A stretch of DNA of 64,000 nt from an uncultured Lachnospira sp. (GTDB lineage Bacteria; Bacillota; Clostridia; Lachnospirales; Lachnospiraceae). The stretch lies in assembly GCA_934359185.1 (NCBI GenBank), contig CAKRLE010000004.1, positions 124,001-188,000 on the forward strand, written 5' to 3'. Made by a program: the position numbers and the translations under genes. The notes beneath the pieces were generated by a model that was not told the origin of the DNA, did no database searches, and saw only the letters and a program-made list of their open reading frames with translations. Positions 16,730 to 26,263 of the stretch are shown here, one piece after another (position 1 is the first letter of the stretch; each line of letters begins with the position of its first letter).

Positions 16730-19032
16730 AAAATCCTTTAAGAAAACGATTATTCAGAGAATTAAAATCTGATTTCGGCAAATATTTCTTTATATTTATA
16801 TTTCTTGTACTTATCATTGGATTCTGTTCAGGCTTTCTTGTTGCTACAGACAGCATGAAACAGGCATTTGACGGAAGCTTTGAGAAATATAATATAGAAG
16901 ATGGACATATTACATTTAATGAAAAATTAAGTTCTGATGCAATTACCGGTATTGAAAAGAGTCGGGATGTCACATTGCATGAATTATTTTACAAGGAAGC
17001 TGACAGAGACAATAGTGATACGTTCAGAATCTATAAAAACAGAACCGATGTCAATAAAATATGTATCATGGATGGCAGGCTGGCTGAAAATGATGATGAA
17101 ATATCTGTTGACAGAATGTATGCATCCAACGCAGACATTAAAATTAATGACACTGTAAAACTTAACGGAAAAACGTACAAGGTAACAGGACTTATCGCAA
17201 TGTCTGATTATACATCTTTGTTTGAAAGCAACACAGACCTGATGTTTGATGCACAGCATTTCACAGTTGCCCAGGTTTCTGACAAAGCATTTGATGCTAT
17301 ATCAGACAATCATATCAAATACACCTACGCATGGACATACAATAAGGACATAAATACGGACAAAGAAAAAAAGGATGCATCAACAGACTTAAAAGACGCT
17401 GTTATAGATGAGATTAAATCTATCAATGAAAAGAGGATGTATGCCGGCGAGCGTGAGAATTTCCTGACTGTATCTGATTTTGTTTCAGAACCAGATTCAC
17501 AGGCAATACATTTTGCAGGAGACGATATCGGTTCAGATAGAAGCATGGTTACGGTACTCCTCTATCTGGTAATTATAATCCTCGCATTTATATTTGGTGT
17601 GACAACACTTAACACTATTGAGAAGGAGTCATCTGTTATCGGAACTCTGCGCGCTTCTGGATATACAAAAAAAGAACTTATTATACACTATATGGAGCTT
17701 CCTGTTATCGTTCTTGCCATCGGCGCAGTTATCGGCAATATCATAGGTTACACTGCAATGAAAAATGTCGTTGTCGGCATGTACTATGGAAGTTACAGCC
17801 TTCCTGCCTATGTCACATTGTGGAATGCACAGGCTTTTATTCTTACAACTGTTGTGCCATTGATTATGCTTACATGTATCAACTTCTTTATGCTGATTCA
17901 CATGTTCAGGCTTTCACCTCTTAAATTTATCAGAAATGACCTTGGCAGGCACAAAAAGAAAAAAGCAGTTAAACTTCCTGACTGGAAATTTATCACACGA
18001 TTCAGGACTAGAATTATTTTACAGAATAAGAGCAGTTACATAATCATGTTCATAGGAATTACATTTTCTAATCTGATTCTTATGTTCGGACTTGTGATGA
18101 ATCCTCTTCTCAATAATTACAAAAAGCTTGTAGTTGACAGCATGCCATGTGCGTACCAGTATGTCTTAAAGACAAAAACTGACACCAGCATATCAGGTGC
18201 AGAAAAATATGCTTTGAGTTCTCTTGAATATAGAAGAGATAATGGTCTTAACGATGATATATCAGTATATGGATTAAAAGATAACTCTTTATATTTCAAT
18301 ATTGATTTTGATAACACTGAAAATGGAGTATACATTTCAGATGGCATGGCACAAAAATACAACTTTAAAGCTGGCGATAAAATTGTGCTGAATAAAGAGT
18401 TTGAAGATGACGAGTACAGCTTTACAATTGCAGGAATCCACACATATCCTTCATCACTGGCGATATTTATGCCACTCAGTGATTATTGTGAAACATTTGA
18501 CAAATCAGACGATTACTATTCTGGATACTTAAGTAATGAAAAGCTCACTGATATTGATGAGAAAAACATCGCTGTAACGATAACACAGGATGATATGACA
18601 ATTGTTGCAGACCAGCTCTCAGACTCGATGGGAAGAATGTTCTATATGCTGATTGGGTTTGCGGTTCTTATATATCTTATAGTTGTATATCTGCTCTCTA
18701 AGATTATTATTGAAAAGAACTCTAACTCAATATCTATCATCAAGATTCTCGGCTATCAGAACAAAGATGTTTTCAAATTATACGTTGTATCAACAATAAT
18801 CGTAGTCATAATATCACTAATTATAACAGTACCAATCGCAGATGCCTCACTCGCTTATCTATGGAAAGCAATTATGGCAAGCTATCCGGGATGGCTTAAC
18901 TATAAAGCCCCTGCATACGTTCTTGCAGAAGTCCCTGTTATCGGAATAGCGGCATATCTTATCATTGGTATTCTGGAATACAGAAGAATTGGTAAGATTC
19001 CTATGGAGACCGCACTTAAAAATGCAGAATAA
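16723..19032 (+). CDS. FtsX-like ABC permease, large
   Basis: 769 aa. One N-terminal helix (about 20-42), a large extracytoplasmic domain (about 45-275), three helices (about 280-400), a cytoplasmic basic link (GRHKKKKAVKLP), a second N-terminal-type helix (about 440-465), a second outer domain (about 470-640), then three C-terminal helices. This is the duplicated FtsX/MacB_PCD architecture. It starts inside the ATPase gene and ends before a large hairpin at 19062-19119. The substrate is unknown; export or peptide sensing is inferred from family. Confidence 0.9.
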   Translation: MVKNPLRKRLFRELKSDFGKYFFIFIFLVLIIGFCSGFLVATDSMKQAFDGSFEKYNIEDGHITFNEKLSSDAITGIEKSRDVTLHELFYKEADRDNSDTFRIYKNRTDVNKICIMDGRLAENDDEISVDRMYASNADIKINDTVKLNGKTYKVTGLIAMSDYTSLFESNTDLMFDAQHFTVAQVSDKAFDAISDNHIKYTYAWTYNKDINTDKEKKDASTDLKDAVIDEIKSINEKRMYAGERENFLTVSDFVSEPDSQAIHFAGDDIGSDRSMVTVLLYLVIIILAFIFGVTTLNTIEKESSVIGTLRASGYTKKELIIHYMELPVIVLAIGAVIGNIIGYTAMKNVVVGMYYGSYSLPAYVTLWNAQAFILTTVVPLIMLTCINFFMLIHMFRLSPLKFIRNDLGRHKKKKAVKLPDWKFITRFRTRIILQNKSSYIIMFIGITFSNLILMFGLVMNPLLNNYKKLVVDSMPCAYQYVLKTKTDTSISGAEKYALSSLEYRRDNGLNDDISVYGLKDNSLYFNIDFDNTENGVYISDGMAQKYNFKAGDKIVLNKEFEDDEYSFTIAGIHTYPSSLAIFMPLSDYCETFDKSDDYYSGYLSNEKLTDIDEKNIAVTITQDDMTIVADQLSDSMGRMFYMLIGFAVLIYLIVVYLLSKIIIEKNSNSISIIKILGYQNKDVFKLYVVSTIIVVIISLIITVPIADASLAYLWKAIMASYPGWLNYKAPAYVLAEVPVIGIAAYLIIGILEYRRIGKIPMETALKNAE

Positions 19033-19061
19033 ATAAGCCAGTTTCATAATTCCTATAAATA

Positions 19062-19119
19062 TAGCCAGTTACATAAACTGATGCATATAAATTTCTTTGC
19101 ATCAGTATGTAACTGGCTA
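19062..19119. terminator. Long hairpin between convergent genes
   Basis: The left arm 19062-19085 pairs with 19098-19119 over about 22 bp (TAGCCAGTTACATA... with ...ATGTAACTGGCTA), with one bulge. It separates the permease (+) from peptidase T (-). The U-run is poor in both directions, so it may act as a bidirectional terminator or mRNA 3' stabiliser. A partial extra copy, AGCCAGTTTCATAA, lies at 19036-19049. Confidence 0.6.
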
Positions 19120-19161
19120 AATTCTTTGTAATCTGATTGTATACTTTTAATATATACCTTA

Positions 19162-20442
19162 TTAGAAGCTTACCAGCTTCACAAGAAGCTCTACGATTTT
19201 TTCCATAGACTGTATACATACAAATTCATATCTTCCATGGAAATTATGTCCTCCCGCACACAGATTAGGACATGGAAGACCCATATATGAGAGCCGTGCT
19301 CCATCTGTTCCTCCACGTATTGGAGAAATTACAGGCTTGATGCCTAAATCTTCCATTACAAGCTTTGCATTATCTACGAGAAACATAGCATCTGTAAGCT
19401 TGTCCTTCATGTTATAATACTGATCTTTAACTTCCACATGAATAAGCTCTTTGCCAAGCTCTCTGTTCATAATCTCAGCAAGCTGATTCATTGTACGCTT
19501 CTTTGATTCAAAGAACTGCTTGTTGTGGTCTCGTATTATGTATTTAAGCTGTGCTGATTCAACGCATCCATTAATCTCTGTAAGATGATAGAATCCCTCA
19601 TAACCTTCTGTATATTCTGGACGGTCTCTGTCTGTGAGCCTTCTGTCATATTCTCTTGCAACTATTGCAGCATTAATCATTTTTCCTTTGGCTTCGCCAG
19701 GATGTACATTTCTGCCTGTAATATTAACAACTGCTGATGCCGCATTGAAATTCTCGTATTCAAGTTCGCCTATTCCACCGCCATCAACAGTATAAGCATA
19801 ATCTGCCCTTAACCTGTTAAGGGCTATATGGTCTACACCTGCTCCAACTTCCTCATCTGGTGTAAAGCATATTGCAACATCTCCATGCTTAATCTCTGGA
19901 TGGCTTACAAGATAATCTGCCATTGTCATAATCTCTGCCACACCAGCTTTGTCATCTGCTCCAAGAAGCGTTGTTCCATCAGTTGTTATGATATCCTGTC
20001 CCTTATACTGCATTATCTCAGGAAATTCCCTTGGGGACAGAACATATCTTACTGCATTGTCTCCACCATCTCTATGAGCTAAATCTGCATTAAGAGAGCC
20101 TTCTCCTAACACAATATCATTGCCCTGATAATCTCTTATAATCTGAGGGTTAACATCCTTGCCACTGACCTCTGGCGAAGTGTCCATATGTGCAATATAT
20201 GCCAGCGTCGGAATATTTATATTATCAGAATTATTTTTTATTCTAGCATATACATAACAATATCTTTCATCATAGAACACATCATCCACGCCTATATCCT
20301 TCAATTCATCAGCCAGCATCTTCGCAAGATTATGCTGCTTATCCGTACTAGGAAATTTCCCCGCTTCACTATTCTCTTCACTAGACTGTGTATCAACCTT
20401 CACATATCTTAAGAATCTCTCCGTAACACTTTCCCTGCTCAT
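19162..20442 (-). CDS. pepT: Peptidase T (tripeptide aminopeptidase)
   Basis: M20B zinc metallopeptidase that removes the N-terminal residue of tripeptides in the cytoplasm. 426 aa, slightly above the usual 410. Motifs: metal ligand His in AHMDTSPEVSGKDVNP, GADDKAG bridging Asp, catalytic Glu pair in TPDEEVGAG, ligand Asp in YTVDGG, PIRGGTDGARLS, and ligand His in CAGGHNFHGRYE near the C-terminus. Start at 20442 behind AGGAAGG. Transcribed alone, downstream of the large palindrome. Confidence 0.96.
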   Translation of the reverse strand: MSRESVTERFLRYVKVDTQSSEENSEAGKFPSTDKQHNLAKMLADELKDIGVDDVFYDERYCYVYARIKNNSDNINIPTLAYIAHMDTSPEVSGKDVNPQIIRDYQGNDIVLGEGSLNADLAHRDGGDNAVRYVLSPREFPEIMQYKGQDIITTDGTTLLGADDKAGVAEIMTMADYLVSHPEIKHGDVAICFTPDEEVGAGVDHIALNRLRADYAYTVDGGGIGELEYENFNAASAVVNITGRNVHPGEAKGKMINAAIVAREYDRRLTDRDRPEYTEGYEGFYHLTEINGCVESAQLKYIIRDHNKQFFESKKRTMNQLAEIMNRELGKELIHVEVKDQYYNMKDKLTDAMFLVDNAKLVMEDLGIKPVISPIRGGTDGARLSYMGLPCPNLCAGGHNFHGRYEFVCIQSMEKIVELLVKLVSF

Positions 20443-20510
20443 ATACTCACCTTCCTATATCATTTCAATTATCTCGCTAATTTTAAAAAACTTTCCGCAG
20501 CTTAATTAAT

Positions 20511-20783
20511 AATTTTCAAGCAGCTGGCGGTTAAGCCATTACTGCCACTGCAAACTGCATAAGTGTGGTTTGCATGACGTCCTGTTGTGCAGCTCTTAGA
20601 GCGGTGTTAGACAAATGCTAAGCTGTCTGCTAAACCGTTCAAGCGCAGCGCGTTTTTAGCAGGCAGCTTTAATCGGCATTTGTCGTGCCGCCCTTAGAGC
20701 TGCTAAACAGATAAGGCCCAGCAAACCACACTTATGCAGTTTGCAGTGGCAGTAATGGCTTAACCGCCAGCTGCTTGAAAATT
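20511..20783. repeat. 273-bp near-palindrome with perfect 63-bp arms
   Basis: Bases 20511-20573 and 20721-20783 are exact reverse complements over 63 bp. The 147-bp core folds on too: GCAGCTCT (20589-20596) with AGAGCTGC (20696-20703), GACAAATGC (20610-20618) with GCATTTGTC (20676-20684), and AAGCTGTCTGCTAAA (20620-20634) with TTTAGCAGGCAGCTT (20655-20669). One long hairpin results. GC is higher than the surroundings (about 46% in the arms). Flanks carry TAATTAA on both sides, a possible target duplication. No reading frame or transposase. It fills the gap between two minus-strand genes, ending 7 bp from the DUF4317 stop. A MITE-like element or an intergenic structured repeat is likely. Confidence 0.85.
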
Positions 20784-20790
20784 TTCCTAA

Positions 20791-21930
20791 TTAAATCACC
20801 TCTCCTGTCTCTGGATTAACACATATTCCATTAACCTCCAGATGCTCATCTATCTCTATAACTATACACTGCTTGTCCCCGATAACCATTGTCTTTACAA
20901 GGTCGGTCTTGTCAGGGTTAACCTTAACCACTACGTCAGGTGTCTTAACCTCGAATTTTCTCGTCTCTGCGACATTAGAAGCAAGCATTTTTCCATCCTC
21001 ACCTGCTGCCATCTCAAAATGTTCCTCGAAGTCTTCCAGCTTCTCTTCCCTTACACCGCTCTTTTCAAGCAGCTGTCTTGCAGTATTCTTATCAAGAGTT
21101 GCCGGTTCTGGGGCACCTTTAGCTTCTTCTATCATCTCATTGAGATTATCATGTATATTCTTTATTGTCTCATAATCACAATCCTCTCCAAGAGTCTCTG
21201 TGACTATATTCTGAAATGTCTCCTTCTGGTCTGCTGCCGGCATAGGCACATTACAGTCAAGAACATATGACAGAAAACTGCTCTGGAAATCATCTGCATC
21301 CTTAGTATAAAATAAAACGCTGTCATCATCCTCGCTTCTGTCATTGAACGCCGGAAACAGAAATCCAATATCAGGCACATCTACCATATGGAACTGCCTC
21401 AAGTCATGAAATTCATTATTCTCTTCATTATAACCAAGTCCCGGCTTTGACAGTGTAACATGACATATGCTGCACAACATATAGCTGTACACTTCATCTG
21501 ATGCATCCTCCATCTCAATTCCGTCAGAAGTTTTTCCCGGAACATCATAAACCTGATTAATAAGAAGAATAAGATAGTTCCCTGGATAATTATATGACGT
21601 GATTACCCTGTCGTAGAACTCATCAAGCAATGTTTCATCTTTAAGTTCACTGTCACGCAGCTCAAACAGCTTAGTTCTCGCACCATCAGATGCATAAGCA
21701 TCCACGTTGAATTTCATATCAAGAAGATTCTTTCCTGGTGTTCCAGACAATGTTTTCTTAAATATATCAAAGTATTTATGCTTTTCTTCCTCTGGCAGAT
21801 TAAGAAATGTCTCACTTAACTTTGTAACCTTGTTCTTTTCTCCATCAACATAACATCCTCTAAGCTTAAGGATTCCACAATCCTGTAATGTATACTGTCC
21901 TTTAATCTCATTAATCTCTTTCCTGATCAT
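20791..21930 (-). CDS. DUF4317 family protein
   Basis: 379 aa, cytoplasmic by composition, with no signal or membrane segment. The N-terminal stretch EINEIKGQYTLQDCGILKLR...GCYVDGEKNK and LSGTPGKNLLDMKF match the DUF4317 family found in Lachnospiraceae and related Clostridia. Acidic C-terminal half, ending in a short beta-rich region (VIGDKQCIVIEIDEHLEVNG). Function unknown. Start at 21930 behind GGAGGAAG. Single gene; its stop abuts the 273-bp palindrome, which may form the 3' end of its mRNA. Confidence 0.82.
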   Translation of the reverse strand: MIRKEINEIKGQYTLQDCGILKLRGCYVDGEKNKVTKLSETFLNLPEEEKHKYFDIFKKTLSGTPGKNLLDMKFNVDAYASDGARTKLFELRDSELKDETLLDEFYDRVITSYNYPGNYLILLINQVYDVPGKTSDGIEMEDASDEVYSYMLCSICHVTLSKPGLGYNEENNEFHDLRQFHMVDVPDIGFLFPAFNDRSEDDDSVLFYTKDADDFQSSFLSYVLDCNVPMPAADQKETFQNIVTETLGEDCDYETIKNIHDNLNEMIEEAKGAPEPATLDKNTARQLLEKSGVREEKLEDFEEHFEMAAGEDGKMLASNVAETRKFEVKTPDVVVKVNPDKTDLVKTMVIGDKQCIVIEIDEHLEVNGICVNPETGEVI

Positions 21931-22007
21931 ATCTTCCTCCGTACAGGTTTTATCATTGTCTAGTATACATGCAAATTGACATTTCTACAAATATAAAATG
22001 AATTATG

Positions 22008-22883
22008 TTATCTCATTTTAAGCCGCTCAGCCACTTCTTTTGCGCTCTCTGTAACAGCAAGCCCACCTTCGCTTGTCTCCTTAAGGCATGCCGGCATCAT
22101 ATCACCTATACGCTTCATGCTGTCTATCACCTCGTCAGGCTTTATTGCACTTCTGATGCCAGCAAGAGATAACTGCGCTGAAGATACCGCATTGACAGCA
22201 CCGGCTACATTACGCTTGATACATGGCACCTCTACAAGTCCGCATACAGGATCACATGTAAGCCCTAACATATTTTTAAGTGCAAGTGCTGATGCATTAG
22301 CGATACATTCATTATCACCACCCTGAAGATATGCAAGACCTGCTGCCGCCATTGCACTCGCTGAGCCAATCTCTGCCTGACAGCCTCCAGACGCTCCGGC
22401 TATAGATGCATTTTCTGCAATAACAGCTCCAATTCCAGCTGTTATATACATTGCCTGTACCATCTTTTCATCCGATACATTGAAGCTCTGCTGATATGCT
22501 ATGAAAACGGCAGGAATAACACCACATGAGCCAGCAGTAGGTGCCGCCACAATCCTTCTCATACATGCATTAGACTCACTTACTTTCAACGCCTTTTCCA
22601 TTGCAAGCCCCATAAATTCCCCACATATATTTCTGCCTGACTCGTTATACTCATGCATCTTTGCTCCGTCTCCACCTGCCATTCCACTTGCAGACACACG
22701 CATGCCATCATAGTCATTGTCTGCCATCTTCATCGCAGCATACATTTCCTGCATTGTGGCAAATGATTCTTCTCTGCTGACTGCCCTCTCATCAACATCA
22801 GCCATAAGTATCACTTCCCAGAAATCCATATTTTCACTTTTGCATATATCTAATATATCTTTGATAGAATGATAAAATATCAT
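22008..22883 (-). CDS. sdaAA: L-serine dehydratase, iron-sulfur-dependent, alpha subunit
   Basis: Catalytic subunit that deaminates L-serine to pyruvate and ammonia using an oxygen-labile [4Fe-4S] cluster. 291 aa. ATG 22883 has GGAGG 8 bp upstream; a TTG five codons earlier falls on that site. Conserved APTAGSCGVIPAV, GGCQAEIGSASAMAAA and LTCDPVCGLVEVPC, the last two supplying cluster cysteines. It follows sdaAB by 19 bp, forming the usual clostridial two-gene enzyme. Feeds serine into pyruvate metabolism; cluster supply may come from the suf operon at 48.5-53.7 kb. Confidence 0.95.
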   Translation of the reverse strand: MIFYHSIKDILDICKSENMDFWEVILMADVDERAVSREESFATMQEMYAAMKMADNDYDGMRVSASGMAGGDGAKMHEYNESGRNICGEFMGLAMEKALKVSESNACMRRIVAAPTAGSCGVIPAVFIAYQQSFNVSDEKMVQAMYITAGIGAVIAENASIAGASGGCQAEIGSASAMAAAGLAYLQGGDNECIANASALALKNMLGLTCDPVCGLVEVPCIKRNVAGAVNAVSSAQLSLAGIRSAIKPDEVIDSMKRIGDMMPACLKETSEGGLAVTESAKEVAERLKMR

Positions 22884-22902
22884 GATAATATCCTCCAAAT
22901 GT

Positions 22903-23562
22903 CTATTTAAGCGACAGATATGTTACCTTGACAACACCTTCTGCCTTTTCCAGCCATCTTATTCCCTCCTGTGGCACTTCCTGGTCACACTCTACAACCA
23001 TAACTGCCTCACCACCTCTGTTAGACCGGTAAAGCTGCATATAAGCTATATTAACTCCCTTATGTGCAAGCATGGCTGTAACCTCTGATACATGTCCTGG
23101 CTGATCAAGATTATGGACAACGAGTGTAGGATAATCTCCAGAAAAGTTCGTATTAATCCCATCAATCTGAGCTATATTAATTCTGGATCCGCCTATTGAT
23201 TCCCCAACAATCTCAAGTTTTCTTCCAGATTCTCCTGTAAGAAACATCTGTACAGAATTAGGATGCGCTTCCTTAAGCTGTGCTTCCCCAAATGTAACTT
23301 CAAGACCTTCATTCTCTGCTATCTCAAAACTGTCAGGTATTCTCATATCATCAGGATTCATGCCTAAAAGTCCTGCAACCAGCGCCTTTCTTGTTCCATG
23401 TCCTTTTCCCGTTGCAAGAAATGAACCATACAGCCTTATATCAGCAATAACTGGCCTTTCACCCAGAAGCTTACGTGAAATATAACCAATACGCACAGCG
23501 CCTGCTGTATGTGAGCTTGATGGTCCTACCATAACAGGTCCAATAACATCAAATATATTCAT
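22903..23562 (-). CDS. sdaAB: L-serine dehydratase, iron-sulfur-dependent, beta subunit
   Basis: 219 aa. N-terminal serine dehydratase beta domain with FDVIGPVMVGPSSSHTAGAVR (about residues 4-24; SSSHTAG is the substrate-binding motif) and GSFLATGKGHGT. C-terminal ACT domain (about 145-219: LVVHNLDQPGHVSEVTAML) for allosteric ligand sensing, probably serine. Start at 23562 with GGAGATGAG upstream. Forms a heterodimer with the alpha subunit encoded next. Confidence 0.95.
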   Translation of the reverse strand: MNIFDVIGPVMVGPSSSHTAGAVRIGYISRKLLGERPVIADIRLYGSFLATGKGHGTRKALVAGLLGMNPDDMRIPDSFEIAENEGLEVTFGEAQLKEAHPNSVQMFLTGESGRKLEIVGESIGGSRINIAQIDGINTNFSGDYPTLVVHNLDQPGHVSEVTAMLAHKGVNIAYMQLYRSNRGGEAVMVVECDQEVPQEGIRWLEKAEGVVKVTYLSLK

Positions 23563-23581
23563 AATCTCATCTCCATTTTCC

Positions 23582-23638
23582 TATAATAAAAGGCACCTAC
23601 CCCACCTGCAATATGCAGTATGAAAGTAAGCACCTTTG
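23582..23638 (-). terminator. Probable terminator after the tetR gene
   Basis: On the minus strand AAAGG...TTAC pairs with GTA...CCTTT around an inner GCATATTGC-type hairpin, followed by TTTTATTATAG. It separates the TetR transcript from sdaAB; it could alternatively be a leader structure of sdaAB. Confidence 0.5.
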
Positions 23639-23659
23639 CTTAATCTTACAATATATCTG

Positions 23660-24175
23660 TTAAACGAATAATTTTGCTATATCTTCTACAGGTTCCTGTT
23701 TACCAGTTTTCTCCCACTGCAGGAATACGTTAAATAACGCTCCGGCATGATAATATATCTCATACCTTGACCTTGGATTCTCTGGCATAAGATATCTTGA
23801 AACATACTCATTAACTGCATCCATTACAAATGAATGTCTTCTTGCATCTACAAGACTTAAGAAGAAATCAGAATACCTGTCAAAGAATTTCAACGCACGG
23901 AGTACATTATCATATGCAAGTATATGGGTTTTAATATTACCACCCTCTGATTCAATATATTCCTCAACTATCTCGTCAAGATAATCACTTAATGCCTCTT
24001 CCTTTGTTGCATAATACTGGTAAAATGTCATTCTTGACACCCCTGCCTTTCTTGCAACATCAGAAATCTTAATATCATCATATGGTGTCTCATGCATTAA
24101 CGCTATAATAGACTCGCCAATACACATGCGGGTGAATTTATTGCGTCTGGTCTTTACACCTGCAGCTTTTGCCAT
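23660..24175 (-). CDS. TetR family transcriptional regulator
   Basis: 171 aa. The N-terminal helix-turn-helix (about residues 15-60) reads IGESIIALM...YDDIKISDVARKAGVSRMTFYQYYATKEE, a clear TetR signature. The C-terminal ligand domain is short. It lies 18 bp after a 64-aa gene whose promoter holds a TetR-like inverted repeat (24428-24452), suggesting autoregulation. The BmrCD-like ABC pair ends just upstream on the same strand and is a possible additional target. Confidence 0.9.
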   Translation of the reverse strand: MAKAAGVKTRRNKFTRMCIGESIIALMHETPYDDIKISDVARKAGVSRMTFYQYYATKEEALSDYLDEIVEEYIESEGGNIKTHILAYDNVLRALKFFDRYSDFFLSLVDARRHSFVMDAVNEYVSRYLMPENPRSRYEIYYHAGALFNVFLQWEKTGKQEPVEDIAKLFV

Positions 24176-24193
24176 CTGTATCCCTCATTTCAA

Positions 24194-24388
24194 TCATTTT
24201 TTGAATAGATTCTCTATGCTTTGTCCAACAGATTTCATTCCCTGTGAAAATTCATCAGCTACATTCTTAGCTTTCTTATCAAGCTCATTCTCTTTAATGT
24301 AATGATCCGCTTTGTCCGCCGCACTATTAGCCGCATCTACAGCTTTTCCCACACCTTTTAAAACTTTGTCCTTATTAATCAAAGTCAT
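24194..24388 (-). CDS. Small amphipathic helical protein (64 aa)
   Basis: MTLINKDKVLKGVGKAVDAA continues into an Ala/Lys/Asp-rich helix with an 11-residue-like pattern (AADKADHYIKE, KKAKNVADEFSQGMKSVGQS) and ends in LFKK. No membrane helix; it resembles LEA/apolipoprotein-like or membrane-surface amphipathic proteins. ATG 24388 follows GGAGGAACAG. First gene of a two-gene operon with tetR, from a promoter overlapped by a TetR-type operator. Function unknown; a membrane-stress role is speculative. Confidence 0.7.
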   Translation of the reverse strand: MTLINKDKVLKGVGKAVDAANSAADKADHYIKENELDKKAKNVADEFSQGMKSVGQSIENLFKK

Positions 24389-24414
24389 AATCTGTTCCTC
24401 CATTCATTAATATA

Positions 24415-24452
24415 ATTGTACCACTCGTTTACAAAATGTGCAATTGTGTAAA
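24415..24452 (-). promoter_or_regulatory. Promoter with TetR-type operator
   Basis: Minus-strand -35 TTGCAC (24438-24443) and -10 TACAAT (24415-24420) are 17 bp apart. The -35 lies inside the inverted repeat TTTACAnAAT-N5-ATTnTGTAAA (24428-24452). The arrangement predicts repression of the 64-aa gene and tetR by TetR itself. Confidence 0.65.
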
Positions 24453-24458
24453 TTTAAT

Positions 24459-26240
24459 TTACTGTGCAAACTGACTCTCGTAAAGGTTCTTATAGAATCC
24501 GCCTTTTGCAAGAAGTTCCTCATGGTTACCCTGCTCTATGATATGTCCATCCTTCATGACAAGAATAACATCTGCAGATTGTATAGTTGAAAGTCTGTGT
24601 GCAACGATAAAGCTGGTTCTACCCTCCATAAGCTTATTGAAGGCATTCTGTATCTTAATCTCTGTTCTTGTATCAATTGATGATGTAGCCTCATCAAGAA
24701 TAAGCATCGGTGGACGGCACAGCATAACTCTTGTTATACATAATAGCTGCTTCTGTCCCTGTGAAAGGCTTCCACCATCCTCACCTATTACTGTATCATA
24801 TCCCTGTGGCAGACGTTTGATAAAGCTGTGTGCATGTGATGCCTTGGTTGCCTCTATAATCTCTTCATCTGTGGCATCTGGCTTTCCCATAACAATATTA
24901 TCGCGTATTGTTCCTGAGCGTAACCATGTATCCTGAAGAACCATGCCATACCCAGCTCTGAGCGAACGTCTTGTAAGATCTCTTATATCTATATCAGATA
25001 CCTTGATTGAACCACTGTCAACATCATAGAAACGCATAAGCAGGTTAATAATTGTTGTCTTGCCACAGCCTGTTGGTCCTACGATAGCAATCTTCTGCCC
25101 CTGCTTTACATTAAGGTTAAAATCTTCTATAAGCTTCTTATCCTTAGTATATGAGAATTTAACATTTTCAAGCTTAACACTTCCATCTGGTGTACCAAGC
25201 TCATGAGCATCTGGTCTCTCTGCTATCTCAGGACTTTCTTCAATAAGTCCAAATACTCTGTCCGCACATGCCAGTGCGTTCTGAAGTTCTGTCACAACAC
25301 CTGATATCTCATTGAATGGCTTAGTATACTGATTAGCGTAACTTAAAAATGTTACAAGCTGTCCAACTGTTATTGCTCCGGCTCCACCTGCGATAACTGA
25401 CAGCGCACCCGTAACAGCAACACCAGCATACACAAGGCTGTTGACAAATCTTGTTGATGGATTGGTTATTGATGAGAAGAATATCGCATTGAGCGAATAT
25501 TTCTGGAGTCTTGCATTAATCTCATCAAACTGGTCAATTACCTCTTTCTCATGGTTATATGCCTTGACAACTTTCTGTCCACCTATCATCTCATCAATAA
25601 GAGCTGTCTGCTCACCTCTTGTCTCTGACTGTAACTTGAACATTGAATATGTCTTCCTGGCTATGAATCCAGCCACAAAGAACGATAATGGTGTTACAAG
25701 AACAACCACTATAGTTATCTTAACATTGATAAGAAGCATAAAAATAAGTGTTCCGGCTATAGTTGCAATTCCTGTAAAGAACTGTGTAAATCCCATAAGA
25801 AGTCCGTCTGCAAACTGGTCTACATCCGCTATGACACGGCTTACAACCTCACCATAAGAATGTCCATCAATATAGCTTAATGGAAGGTGCTCTATCTTCT
25901 CAATTGCCTCATCCCTTATATCTCTTGTAACATGATATGTTATCTTATTATTGCAGATATTCATTATCCACTGTGATACAGCCGTCACAATTATAACAAC
26001 TGAAAGTTTGGCAAGAACATCTCTTACACTTGCAAAATCCACATTGCCTGGTCCCACAATGTAATCAATGGCATTACCTACTACAATTGGCACATATAAT
26101 GTTGACGCCACTGTCACAATTGCCATCAATATGGATATTATTAAGTATACCCAGTAATTCTTTATTCTAAGCATTACTTTTCTTAATGTTTTTCTTGAAA
26201 CTTTATTTTTGCCTGATTTATTGTTTTTATTATCACTCAT
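24459..26240 (-). CDS. ABC exporter half-transporter, BmrD-like
   Basis: 593 aa type IV exporter subunit. ATG 26240 is preceded by GGAGGACAAT; an ATG at 26252 lies on that ribosome site. Membrane domain about residues 20-330, then ATPase with GPTGCGKTT, Q-loop MVLQDTWLRSGTI, signature LSQGQKQ (non-consensus third residue), Walker B LILDEATSSID with catalytic Glu, and IVAHRLS. Pairs with the upstream gene (23 bp away), whose Walker B and H-loop are degenerate. Heterodimeric multidrug-type exporter is the likely role; the substrate is not known. Confidence 0.9.
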   Translation of the reverse strand: MSDNKNNKSGKNKVSRKTLRKVMLRIKNYWVYLIISILMAIVTVASTLYVPIVVGNAIDYIVGPGNVDFASVRDVLAKLSVVIIVTAVSQWIMNICNNKITYHVTRDIRDEAIEKIEHLPLSYIDGHSYGEVVSRVIADVDQFADGLLMGFTQFFTGIATIAGTLIFMLLINVKITIVVVLVTPLSFFVAGFIARKTYSMFKLQSETRGEQTALIDEMIGGQKVVKAYNHEKEVIDQFDEINARLQKYSLNAIFFSSITNPSTRFVNSLVYAGVAVTGALSVIAGGAGAITVGQLVTFLSYANQYTKPFNEISGVVTELQNALACADRVFGLIEESPEIAERPDAHELGTPDGSVKLENVKFSYTKDKKLIEDFNLNVKQGQKIAIVGPTGCGKTTIINLLMRFYDVDSGSIKVSDIDIRDLTRRSLRAGYGMVLQDTWLRSGTIRDNIVMGKPDATDEEIIEATKASHAHSFIKRLPQGYDTVIGEDGGSLSQGQKQLLCITRVMLCRPPMLILDEATSSIDTRTEIKIQNAFNKLMEGRTSFIVAHRLSTIQSADVILVMKDGHIIEQGNHEELLAKGGFYKNLYESQFAQ

Positions 26241-26263
26241 ATTGTCCTCCATGTATTCACAGC

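Noticed and set aside
20443-20790. CRISPR array or tandem repeat
   Set aside because: The repeated sequence is one inverted pair with a structured core, not direct repeats with spacers.
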